A stretch of DNA of 31,475 nucleotides from CAADGU01 sp964581605 (GTDB taxonomy: Bacteria > Chloroflexota > Anaerolineae > Promineifilales > Promineifilaceae). A program made the translations under genes and the position numbers. This document shows positions 16,301 to 23,780 of this stretch, piece by piece; the stretch's first letter is position 1, and each line of letters begins with the position of its first letter. The notes below the pieces were generated by a model, which had not been told where the DNA came from, made no database searches, and saw only the letters and a list, made by a program, of their open reading frames with translations. The stretch is from contig CAZOPF010000068.1 in the NCBI GenBank assembly GCA_964581605.1, positions 1-31,475 on the forward strand. Reading direction: 5' to 3'.

Positions 16301-18879
16301 ACTTCACTCTCTGCTTGAGAGCCAGTATGTTGGGCCAATTCGGCCAGCCACTGCTGCACTTCGGCCGTGCGCCGATGGCCGATGGCGGCAAAGTGCGCCA
16401 GACTTTGTTGGGCGGTTTGTATGGCAAGCCGGGTTTGTCCACCGCTGGCCTCAATACGAGCCAGACCAAAGTACGCCTTTGCCAGTAACTCGTCTGATTT
16501 AACAGATTGCGCATGAGCCAGGGCTTCGCGCCAGGCAGTCTTGGCAGCGGCCGTTTCCCCTTGCCGCCAATGCCATTCACCCAGACGACATTGGATTTCA
16601 CCGCTCAAATTATCCAGCTCGGCCTGCCGCGCAAACTGGAGTCCTTCATGCCAATAGTGTAAACAGTCAGCTTCCTTATTCTGCGCTTGAGCCACATCAC
16701 CCAAATCTCTTAACACGGCCGCCATCCCGCGCAGGTGCTCATCCCGTCTGGCCAATGCCAACGCCTCTTGCAGATATGCCGCCGCTGTCTCATGCTTGCC
16801 CCAGGCCAGAGCATTGGTGCCCAACAGTTGCAAAGCGGTAAACGAGCCGGTGTGGAACCACTCCTCCTCCAGGCAGATGGCGGCCTGATACTGTCTTTCT
16901 GCCTGGGAAAAGCGGCTCTGCCGTTGGGCCACCATGCCCAGGCCAATTGTCGCATTAACCATGAATAACCCCATCTTTTCGGTGCGGGCCATTTGGAACA
17001 CTTCTGTTAACAACTGTTCGGCCAGGGCAAAATGATGTTGGGTTAGCGCGGCCACCCCTTGCATATGTTTGAGGCGCAGCAGGAGTGTTTGCATCTCATA
17101 CTGGTGCGCAATGGGTTCGCATTGCGCCAGGTACAGTTGCGCCTGACGCTGGTCGCCATTGAACCATTGGATCTGGGCCAGATTCATCAGGAATTGGGCC
17201 ACCAGTTCCATCTCCCCTGCTTTTTGCGCCAACGCGAACCCTTCCGCTGCATAAATTTCAGCCTGCGTGCGGTTGCCGGCGGCCACTTCTATGCGGCAGA
17301 TGGGGAACAGAAGGGCGGCTAACCGGCCCGGTTTGCTCACACGAGCGGCCGCTAACGCCAGCCCGCCGTAATGGCGCATGGTCGGGTAGAGGCCCCGTTC
17401 CCGCAAAATATCGGCATAGGCGATGAACCCTTCGATGAGCCAGTGGGGTGTTTGGCGGGTCACGGCCGTTTCCAGCACCGCCAGAATGTGGTCCATTTCC
17501 ATCGTCAGGGCGGGTTGATCCCCTTTAAGCAGTTGTGCCTGTTGGATGAAGAAGTGGCTCATACGGCCGTACTCATTTTCACCGGCGTCGGGGGTAAGGT
17601 TCAGCTTTTCCCGCGCAAAATCACGCAGGAGGGGGTGCAGACGGTAACGGTTTTGCCGCCCCTCTTGTGCCAATGACAACTGGCAAAGCTGCTGCAAATG
17701 GACGGTTGCCTGTTCCAGGGGCACGCCAGCGACACAGGCGGCCGCTTCCGGGCTGAAATCTTCGCCGCTAAAAACGCCCAATGCCGCAAAAAAGTGCTGC
17801 AAATCGAGTGGCAGGGTGGCGTAGCTGGCGTCGAAGGTCAGGCGCACGCTGCGGTCTTCGCGGGTCAATTCGCCCAGCCGGGCATCATTTTGGCGGAGGA
17901 GGGCGGCATAGGAAACGGCCGTTATCTCTGGATCAGCTGCCAGTTTCCCGGCCGTGATCGCCAGCGCCAGTGGCAAATGGCCCACAAGCTGCCCAATTTC
18001 CAGCAGGCTTCCCCGTTCCGCGCTGGCCCGTTTGTCGCCCAGAAAACGGGCAAAGAGGGACAACGTGTCCCCTGATTGGGCGGCGAATGGTTCCACATCC
18101 AACCGTGCCCAGCCGTCGGTCGCTTCCAGGTGGTGGCGCGAGGTGATGAGGACGGCTGGTTTGCCCGTGCTGGGGGGTAGCAACGGCCGTACCTCCGCGC
18201 TGCTCTGGGCATTGTCCAGCACCACCAATACCCGTTTATCGGCCAGCAGGTTGCGCACCACGGCCGCCCGGCTTTCCACATCCTGGTGCTGGCTCACATC
18301 CTTGCCGTAGGCGTCGGCAAAGGCGGCCAGGATGGAGAGGGTGTCCGAAGTGTCCAGCCGCGCCCAAAGAACGCCATCGGGAAAATGGCCGCGTAGCTGG
18401 TAGGCCAGGTGGGCGGCCAGGCTGGTTTTGCCCACGCCGCCCATGCCCTTGAGACCGCAGATGGCGGCACGGCCGCTATCGAGCAAAGCGTGTTTCACTT
18501 CGTCAAGTTCGGCCTGACGGCCGACAAAAGTGGGCAGGTCGGCGATGGCTTGAAAGGGGGAATTTGTAATTGGTAATTGGGTAATTGAGTAATTGGAGAG
18601 GAGGGCGAGGTCGGAGGGGGTGGTGGTTTGGGCGCGGAGGGCAGCGAGGGAGGGGTGTCTGGCGGAGTGGAGGAGGGCATCCGTTTCAGTCGGGGACAGG
18701 TGAAGAGCCAGGGCAACCTTCACCAGATCTTGCCAGTGGCGGGGCCTGAGAATGATACCGCCCAGCCAGTTGGCAATGGTACGCTGCGGCACACCAGAGA
18801 GTTTCGCCAGCCGGTTGATGCTGGTATGGCTGCGGTGCAAATGTTGGCCTAAAAGTTCGGCCAATGCTAAAGTTGCCAA
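16288..18879 (-). CDS. STAND-type regulator: HTH, NB-ARC ATPase, TPR (paralogue 2)
   Basis: The 863-residue product is a full-length paralogue of the protein at 2846-5404. It has an HTH-like region (RTIANWLGG at 33-41), FVGR at 118-121, P-loop GMGGVGKTS (145-153), Walker B VLVVLDNAQS (218-227) and a TPR C-terminal half. The start is taken as TTG at 18879, seven bases after GGGAGG. A GTG at 18894 would include the ribosome site itself. The TTG start also aligns the N terminus with the paralogue. The linker before the ATPase (residues about 93-107) is longer than in the paralogue and is encoded by TAATTGGG repeat DNA (18565-18595). It lies 77 bp downstream of the toxin remnant and 102 bp upstream of the Uma2 gene, so the minus-strand genes may form one transcript. 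Confidence 0.88.
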   Translation of the reverse strand: MATLALAELLGQHLHRSHTSINRLAKLSGVPQRTIANWLGGIILRPRHWQDLVKVALALHLSPTETDALLHSARHPSLAALRAQTTTPSDLALLSNYSITQLPITNSPFQAIADLPTFVGRQAELDEVKHALLDSGRAAICGLKGMGGVGKTSLAAHLAYQLRGHFPDGVLWARLDTSDTLSILAAFADAYGKDVSQHQDVESRAAVVRNLLADKRVLVVLDNAQSSAEVRPLLPPSTGKPAVLITSRHHLEATDGWARLDVEPFAAQSGDTLSLFARFLGDKRASAERGSLLEIGQLVGHLPLALAITAGKLAADPEITAVSYAALLRQNDARLGELTREDRSVRLTFDASYATLPLDLQHFFAALGVFSGEDFSPEAAACVAGVPLEQATVHLQQLCQLSLAQEGRQNRYRLHPLLRDFAREKLNLTPDAGENEYGRMSHFFIQQAQLLKGDQPALTMEMDHILAVLETAVTRQTPHWLIEGFIAYADILRERGLYPTMRHYGGLALAAARVSKPGRLAALLFPICRIEVAAGNRTQAEIYAAEGFALAQKAGEMELVAQFLMNLAQIQWFNGDQRQAQLYLAQCEPIAHQYEMQTLLLRLKHMQGVAALTQHHFALAEQLLTEVFQMARTEKMGLFMVNATIGLGMVAQRQSRFSQAERQYQAAICLEEEWFHTGSFTALQLLGTNALAWGKHETAAAYLQEALALARRDEHLRGMAAVLRDLGDVAQAQNKEADCLHYWHEGLQFARQAELDNLSGEIQCRLGEWHWRQGETAAAKTAWREALAHAQSVKSDELLAKAYFGLARIEASGGQTRLAIQTAQQSLAHFAAIGHRRTAEVQQWLAELAQHTGSQAESEVIVQ
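18565..18595. repeat. TAATTGGG repeat absorbed into STAND gene 2
   Basis: This DNA reads GTAATTGGTAATTGGGTAAT and onward, the same wording as the intergenic hairpin repeats at 9781, 16231 and 21021. It is in frame and encodes the linker SNYSITQLPIT, which the paralogue at 2846-5404 lacks. Confidence 0.7.
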
Positions 18880-18903
18880 TGTGTAACCTCCCACTATTTG
18901 AAA

Positions 18904-18922
18904 CTGGCTGAGAATAATACCA
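18904..18922 (-). promoter_or_regulatory. Extended -10 promoter/operator element of STAND gene 2
   Basis: On the minus strand this reads TGGTATTATTCTCAGCCAG, with extended -10 TGnTATTAT (hexamer 18914-18919), 24 bp before the TTG start. It matches the element in front of STAND gene 1 at 12 or more of 19 positions and at nearly the same spacing. No strong -35 is seen, as expected for extended -10 promoters. Confidence 0.6.
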
Positions 18923-18956
18923 AACTTATGGTTGGCGGCAGAGTATGAACCCTTTG

Positions 18957-19228
18957 TTAACCGAATAATTCGGCATGGCTGCCGGTTCGGGCAAGTTGTA
19001 ACTCCTCACTCTCAACCCGATAAATAAGGAGCCAATCTGACTGGATGTGACATTCCCGGAATCCTTTCCAATTGCCCACCAAAGCATGATCCCGATACCT
19101 CTTCGGTAGTGGCGTCTCGCCACCAGGGTGATGACCACAAATTCTGGTTGCCCAAGATCGTTGCCCTGTCGGTGCAGCCGTTTTATGTCGCATCGGAATT
19201 GGGTGGCCTGGCGAATGACGAGTGTCAT
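18957..19228 (-). pseudogene. YafQ/RelE-like mRNA interferase toxin, frameshifted
   Basis: The N-terminal part (MTLVIRQATQFRCDIKRLHR...) and the C-terminal part (RYRDHALVGNWKGFRECH, then DWLLIYRV and RTGSHAELFG) together make a normal YafQ-type toxin of about 90 residues, but they lie in different frames. The break is near FVVITLV/GETPLPKRYRDH, around 19110-19120, consistent with loss of one base (or gain of two). All residues important in YafQ catalysis appear present in the C-terminal part: the two His, Asp-Trp, and the Arg/His of RTGSH. The start ATG overlaps the antitoxin stop as ATGA, typical of toxin-antitoxin operons. It could be an inactivated toxin, a sequencing error, or rarely programmed frameshifting. 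Confidence 0.8.
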
Positions 19229-19491
19229 GGCCTGGCATTCCAATCAGCAAATAGTTCGGCCGTGTTTGCGAATTGTTCGCCACCGCCATCTTCCAGTTCC
19301 AGCAGAGCCGCCGCCGTCTCAGCATTCGGTGTTTTGGCGGTGGGGCGAAAGGGTAACCCACCGCTGTTTACCGACTGTTGCAGAAAGAGGCGAATGGCTT
19401 CAGCGGTGGTCAGGCCAATAGCCGAAAAGACGGCTTCTGCCTCTTGTTTTAGTTCACGGGTTACTCGCGCCTGAATGGTGATATTAGACAT
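19225..19491 (-). CDS. RelB/DinJ-family antitoxin
   Basis: The 88-residue protein opens MSNITIQARVTRELKQEAEAV and continues IGLTTAEAIRLFLQQ, the ribbon-helix-helix signature of RelB/DinJ antitoxins. Such antitoxins bind the operon's operator and neutralise a RelE/YafQ-type ribonuclease through the C-terminal tail. The gene overlaps the downstream toxin remnant by 4 bp. A promoter with TATAAT lies upstream (19533-19562). The antitoxin frame is intact while the toxin's is broken, a common stage in decay of such modules. The ribosome site is weak. Confidence 0.88.
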   Translation of the reverse strand: MSNITIQARVTRELKQEAEAVFSAIGLTTAEAIRLFLQQSVNSGGLPFRPTAKTPNAETAAALLELEDGGGEQFANTAELFADWNARP

Positions 19492-19532
19492 GGCTTGTTT
19501 TCTTAATGGCTCTTTTATCTGGTAATGCTTGC

Positions 19533-19562
19533 ATTATAAATTCAGTTGACTGCATATTGCAA
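19533..19562 (-). promoter_or_regulatory. Promoter of the toxin-antitoxin operon
   Basis: On the minus strand, TTGCAA (19557-19562) and TATAAT (19533-19538) are separated by 18 bp. They lie about 42 bp before the antitoxin start. Several short inverted words around the -10 (for example TGCAGTCAACTG) could serve as an autoregulatory operator. Confidence 0.55.
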
Positions 19563-19662
19563 CGTTTTTTTGAACACAACCTGCCATAAAGAAGCAGACC
19601 TCACCCTCTGAAAGTGGCTAAAAATTGTTCCCGATTTGCGGATGATGCTATAGGGTCGGGAA

Positions 19663-19691
19663 TTGTGAACCATGCAAATTTAGGATACAAT
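19663..19691 (+). promoter_or_regulatory. Promoter for the DUF4143 ATPase, predicting a leaderless mRNA
   Basis: TTGTGA (19663-19668) and TACAAT (19686-19691) are separated by 17 bp. The predicted transcription start, 7-8 bases on, coincides with the ATG at 19699. No Shine-Dalgarno sequence precedes that ATG. An alternative weaker pair, TTGTTC and CTATAG, lies at 19625-19653. Confidence 0.5.
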
Positions 19692-19698
19692 CTTAAAT

Positions 19699-20934
19699 AT
19701 GCAGATAAACCTTGAAGCCTCACCTGTATATATCCCCCGCAGCCTGGAACCGGTTTTGGCAAGAGCAGTAAACGAATTTCCAGCGGTGGTTCTTATTGGG
19801 CCACGACAGGCGGGCAAAACCACCCTGTTGCAACACCTTTTTGAAACGCACATCCCGATGGTTTCGCTGGAAGCGCCAGATGTACGGGCGGCCGCCAGCT
19901 ATGATCCTCGTGGCTTTCTGTCTCTTCACCCGCCACCGGTCATTTTTGATGAAATTCAATACGCGCCCGCTCTGCTCCCTTACCTGAAAGAACGAATAGA
20001 TGCAGACCGTCACCGCGCCGGTCAATTTATTTTGACTGGTTCACAAAATTTATTGCTGATGCAGCAGGTAACGGAAAGCCTGGCCGGCCGGGCCGCCATT
20101 CTAAAATTGTTGCCTCTGGCCTACCGGGAAATGTGGCAAACGCCGCTCAAACCAGCCGTCTGGGAGGAACCAACGCTGCCTCTGCACCCGGTTGTTTCCT
20201 TTGATTTGTGGCCGCAGATGTTGCGCGGAACGTACCCGGAACTGGTCAGCTACCCGGAGCGGGAGGCGCGGCTGTGGCAGGCCAGCTATATCCAGACTTA
20301 CCTGGAGCGAGATGTGCGAAATTTGCGAAACATTGGTGACTTGACTCTGTTCCAAAACTATCTGCGGGCATTGGCGGGGCGGGCGGCGCAACTGCTTAAT
20401 TTGAGTGAGCTGGCGCGAGATGTGGGTATATCGGTCAGCACCGCTAAGGATTGGCTTTCTATTTTGGAGGCGTCGTTTCAACTGTTTGTTTTACGGCCGT
20501 ACTTCGCCAACCTGGGTAAACGACTGGTCAAATCACCCAAAGTTTATTTCACGGATACGGGGTTGTTGTGTTACCTGGTGGGGCTACGGGACCCGGGTCA
20601 TGCGGCGAGCGGCCCAATGGGTGGGGCTATTTTTGAAAATCTGGTGGCGGCCGAGCTGTATAAATCCTTTGTGCATCGCGGCGAGGAGCCGCTGATCTAC
20701 TTCTGGCGTACTGCTGCGGGGGCGGAGGTGGATTTCATCGTTGAGGTGGAAGGCCGGCTGATCCCGTTGGAGGTGAAGCTGTCGGCGACGCCGCGCCCGG
20801 AAATGGCGCGGGGGATTGTGGCTTTTCGCCAGTTGTTTGGTGACCGGGCAGGGGCCGGATATGTGGTACATCCCGGCGAGATGCTCTTACCATTGGGGGA
20901 TGGGACGATGGCTTTACCTTTTGCCCTGCTCTGA
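19699..20934 (+). CDS. AAA-type ATPase with C-terminal DUF4143/PD-(D/E)XK-like domain
   Basis: This 411-residue protein has the P-loop GPRQAGKTT (34-42), Walker B VIFDEIQ (81-87) and sensor-like ILTGSQN (111-117). The middle contains LERDVRNLRNI and a winged-helix-like LSELARDVGISVSTAKDWLSIL. The C-terminal domain contains GAEVDFIVEV and PLEVK (Glu343, Asp345, Glu358, Lys360), a PD-(D/E)XK-like arrangement. Proteins of this DUF4143 ATPase family are very common in bacteria and archaea, often multi-copy, with no settled function. The length is typical. No partner gene in the same direction is adjacent. It diverges from the toxin-antitoxin operon, with 207 bp of promoter DNA between them. Confidence 0.92.
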   Translation: MQINLEASPVYIPRSLEPVLARAVNEFPAVVLIGPRQAGKTTLLQHLFETHIPMVSLEAPDVRAAASYDPRGFLSLHPPPVIFDEIQYAPALLPYLKERIDADRHRAGQFILTGSQNLLLMQQVTESLAGRAAILKLLPLAYREMWQTPLKPAVWEEPTLPLHPVVSFDLWPQMLRGTYPELVSYPEREARLWQASYIQTYLERDVRNLRNIGDLTLFQNYLRALAGRAAQLLNLSELARDVGISVSTAKDWLSILEASFQLFVLRPYFANLGKRLVKSPKVYFTDTGLLCYLVGLRDPGHAASGPMGGAIFENLVAAELYKSFVHRGEEPLIYFWRTAAGAEVDFIVEVEGRLIPLEVKLSATPRPEMARGIVAFRQLFGDRAGAGYVVHPGEMLLPLGDGTMALPFALL

Positions 20935-20936
20935 AA

Positions 20937-20955
20937 CTGGCTAAAAATTATACCA
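20937..20955 (-). promoter_or_regulatory. Third copy of the STAND promoter element, without a gene
   Basis: On the minus strand this reads TGGTATAATTTTTAGCCAG, the best extended -10 (TGnTATAAT) of the three copies. It begins 3 bp after the ATPase stop and points into that gene antisense. No minus-strand gene follows nearby. Confidence 0.45.
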
Positions 20956-21020
20956 GATTCACGGCCGATAACATGGTATAAGCGCAGGTAGAATTTAAGT
21001 GATCGTTGGCAAATAAGTTA

Positions 21021-21100
21021 GCGATTGGGTAATTGGGTAATTAAGTAATTGAAGCGGCTAATTACCAAATTACTCAATTACATCATTACTGCACGGTTAC
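21021..21100. repeat. TAATTGGG hairpin repeat, copy 3
   Basis: GATTGGGTAATTGGGTAATT and the arm TAATTACCAAATTACTCAAT flank the loop TTGAAGCGGC. It ends ATTACTGCACGGTTAC, matching copy 2. It lies just upstream of the small zinc protein. Confidence 0.75.
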
Positions 21101-21116
21101 TAAGCAGGAGAGACCC

Positions 21117-21365
21117 ATGGCGATTTTCTACCAGTGTGATGGTTGTGGCCGAAACTCACTTCAGTTCCGGTATTGGCAATGTCCGAGTTGTGGCACCATT
21201 GCCTGTGATGATTGCGCCAGTAAAGCGGGGGCCAACGTGGTGAACAGAACCAGGCAATCAACCGACAGCTTTTTTAGCTCCCTGGCCAAAACGATTGGGG
21301 CAGCCATTTCCCGAACCTGCCCTTCTTGTGAAATGGGGTTTATCACGATTGTGCATGACCCCTGA
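21117..21365 (+). CDS. Small four-CxxC zinc-binding protein of unknown function
   Basis: The 82-residue protein has eight cysteines in four CxxC pairs: C7/C10, C22/C25, C30/C33 and C68/C71. The first three pairs sit close together in the N-terminal 33 residues and resemble a RING- or treble-clef-like double zinc site. The last pair, after a Ser/Ala-rich linker, could complete a second site. No catalytic motif or membrane segment is seen. The ATG follows AGGAGAG by four bases, supporting that it is a real gene. It is followed 102 bp later by the secreted PPC protein. No function can be assigned. Confidence 0.75.
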   Translation: MAIFYQCDGCGRNSLQFRYWQCPSCGTIACDDCASKAGANVVNRTRQSTDSFFSSLAKTIGAAISRTCPSCEMGFITIVHDP

Positions 21366-21467
21366 GTTTTTAGCCGTTGGGGTGGTGTGGGGAGCCTTTT
21401 TTTCTTTGGTGATTCAAGTTGGTTTTGGGTATTTATCTGGAGCTTTGCCGCTACTGGAGGAATGATG

Positions 21468-22814
21468 ATGCAATTTTTATCTGGTCAGAAATGGATGGGA
21501 CGCACGGCCGTGCTGCTGTTATTGCTGGCAACGGCCGTACTATTGCTGATGGCCTCTCCCGTATTTGCTGAAAGCGAACCCAATGATACCTTTGCCACGG
21601 CCGATCCCATGGGCATCGGCCTCTCCAATGCCGAAGTGGGCAATACACTGACGGCCAATGACTACGATTATTTTTATTTCACGGCCGTAGCCGGCCGCAC
21701 CTACGTCATCGAAACCTACAACATTCAGGGTACAGGGCATCTTGCAACTGGATTGTGGCTCTACAATGACAGCCAGACACAAATTACGCATGATGGGAAT
21801 GGTCAATACGGCACGGGTAATGCCAATGCGCGAATCGTTTACACCTTTTCCACTACCGGCACTTACTTCATTTTAGTCAGAGCGTGCAACTACTGTGGCT
21901 GGACGGGCACGTATTCGCTGCGAATTTTGCCCCAATATGATGAACCAGGCGCTGAATGGGATTTGACAAATGATCACGAGCCTAATGATGTGAGGGCGCT
22001 GGCGAATGAAATGCAGGTTGGGTTAACCAATAGCCAAACGCACCAACTGTTTAGCCACGCAAATTACGTTACCAACGCTTCAGATCATGATTTTTACCGC
22101 TTTGAGGCCGTAGCTGGCCGTACCTACGTCATCGAAACCTACAACATTCAAGGCACCGGGCATCTTGCAACTGGATTGTGGTTGTATGATAGTAGTGGTT
22201 CGCTGATTACACAGGACGGCAATGGTCAATATGGTACAGGTAATGCCAATGCCCGAATCGTTTACACCTTTTCCACCACCGGCACTTACTTCATTTTGGT
22301 CAGAGTGTGTAACTACTGTAGCTGGACGGGTACGTATTCGTTGCGCATTTTGTCCAAATATAATGAACCAGGGGCAGCATGGGAGCTAACGAACGACTAT
22401 GAACCAAATGATGTTTTACCACTGGCGAACGCCATTACCGTTGGTGCGGGAAATGCGTTGTCCCGCCAACTGTTTAACCATTCAATTTACATAACCAATG
22501 ATTCTGATCGTGATTTTTACTGGTTTCATGCTGATGCCGGTCGGAGTTATGTGATTGAAACTTTCGGTATTCAGGCAACGAGCCGGGCCACAGGGTTATG
22601 GCTATACAATGCAACCGGGACGGAACTGGCTAATGACGCCAATGGCAATTACGAAACGGGGGAAGCACAAATTGAATTTACTTTTGTCACATCGGGGGAG
22701 TATTTTATTCTGGTCAAAGATGCACAATGGGTTAACTGGACGGGGGCTTACTCGGTGCGGGTGTGTGAAGATTCGTGTTTGCAGAAGGTGTATTTGCCGG
22801 CGGTGATCCGGTAA
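21468..22814 (+). CDS. Secreted protein with three pre-peptidase C-terminal (PPC) domains
   Basis: Three ATGs in a row (21462, 21465, 21468) follow GGAGG. The last has the best spacing (7 bases), though 21465 is possible. A signal peptide (GRTAVLLLLLATAVLLLMA) should cleave at VFA-ESE. Three PPC beta-sandwich domains follow, each starting EPND, with DYFYF/DFYRF and the core AGRTYVIETYNIQ and ending YFILV...WTGTYSLRI. PPC domains normally flank secreted peptidases; here no peptidase domain is present. Repeats 1 and 2 are nearly identical even at DNA level, while repeat 3 is more diverged, indicating recent duplication or gene conversion. The protein ends CLQKVYLPAVIR, sharing the YLP motif of the other secreted proteins. 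A binding or surface role is likely. Confidence 0.88.
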   Translation: MQFLSGQKWMGRTAVLLLLLATAVLLLMASPVFAESEPNDTFATADPMGIGLSNAEVGNTLTANDYDYFYFTAVAGRTYVIETYNIQGTGHLATGLWLYNDSQTQITHDGNGQYGTGNANARIVYTFSTTGTYFILVRACNYCGWTGTYSLRILPQYDEPGAEWDLTNDHEPNDVRALANEMQVGLTNSQTHQLFSHANYVTNASDHDFYRFEAVAGRTYVIETYNIQGTGHLATGLWLYDSSGSLITQDGNGQYGTGNANARIVYTFSTTGTYFILVRVCNYCSWTGTYSLRILSKYNEPGAAWELTNDYEPNDVLPLANAITVGAGNALSRQLFNHSIYITNDSDRDFYWFHADAGRSYVIETFGIQATSRATGLWLYNATGTELANDANGNYETGEAQIEFTFVTSGEYFILVKDAQWVNWTGAYSVRVCEDSCLQKVYLPAVIR

Positions 22815-22899
22815 CGAACGGGGGCGACGGCCGTATCACACGGTGCGGTTGGGAAGGTGGTACGGCCGTCAGCCCGTCAGTCCGTCAGGCCGTTACCCC

Positions 22900-23688
22900 T
22901 TAATCCGGCTCCACCCCCAACGCCCGCAATTGTGCCGCCAACCGCTCTGCTCGCTCTCGTTCCATGGTCGCCTGTGCTTTGGCTACTTCTGCCCGTTCCT
23001 CGGCCATTTCCGCTCGTTCCTCGGCCACCTCCGCTCGTTCCTCGGCCACCTCCGCTCGCTCCTGGCCGGTGAGCAATAAATTGCCCTGCTCATCTTGCCA
23101 GCGTAGCCAGGTGGCTTCCATATCCCGGTAGCTTCCCGTCCACAACGTGACGCCCAAATCCGCAGCCGGTAGCCACGTTTTTTTGCTTTCCTGGTAGCGA
23201 ACATCTTTCCAGGTGTAAACATGAAGCGCCTTGTTGCTCAACAGGCGGTTGGGATCATAAACGATGTAATAAGCAATGCCCAAACGGGCATACTGCGTCA
23301 GTTTGTACCCCATCTCCTGACCCTTACGATTGGAAACAATCTCCACCACCACATCCGGCGGCTTGCCATATTCCCAGATCAGGTAAGAACGATTTTCCTT
23401 TTTCCAGAAGTCGGCCGGTAGCTCCACATCCAGACTGATCAGCGCATCCGGTACCAGTGGCTGTTGGCGAAGGGCATAATAAAGAGCCACATTCGCCATT
23501 GCTACAAAGGGTCTGCCTCCTTTTGGTCCAGCCCAAGACGCATATAAACTATCAACCAGCAAATCCATTTGTCTTTCCGAAAAAAGATTGTCCACAGGCG
23601 TATCGTCCTCCGTGATCAGGTGGCTGGCATCCACGACCGGCATTTCATGTTCTTCCTGGTAAATGAATGTGGGTATTATATCTGCCAT
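22900..23688 (-). CDS. Uma2-family PD-(D/E)XK-like protein with coiled-coil tail (paralogue 2)
   Basis: The 262-residue protein is a complete paralogue of the gapped gene at 15233-16185. It has PDALIS (Asp81), VVVEIVSNRKG (Glu116, Lys122), the helix GYKLTQYARLGI and YYIVYDP. The tail carries about four heptad pairs (AEVAEER, AEMAEER) encoded by 21-bp units more diverged than in the other copy, then MERERAERLAAQLRALGVEPD. The ATG follows GGAGG by 7 bases, and the leader (GGAGGCATA) resembles the paralogue's. The fold suggests metal-dependent nuclease chemistry, but the function of Uma2 proteins is not established. It is convergent with the secreted PPC gene. Confidence 0.9.
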   Translation of the reverse strand: MADIIPTFIYQEEHEMPVVDASHLITEDDTPVDNLFSERQMDLLVDSLYASWAGPKGGRPFVAMANVALYYALRQQPLVPDALISLDVELPADFWKKENRSYLIWEYGKPPDVVVEIVSNRKGQEMGYKLTQYARLGIAYYIVYDPNRLLSNKALHVYTWKDVRYQESKKTWLPAADLGVTLWTGSYRDMEATWLRWQDEQGNLLLTGQERAEVAEERAEVAEERAEMAEERAEVAKAQATMERERAERLAAQLRALGVEPD

Positions 23689-23780
23689 CTTTATGCCTCC
23701 ATCTGGTTAATTGTACCTCAAAATGGATGGGTGGATACTGAACCTCCACCCCAACACTATTTCATTACCCGCTTACCCCA

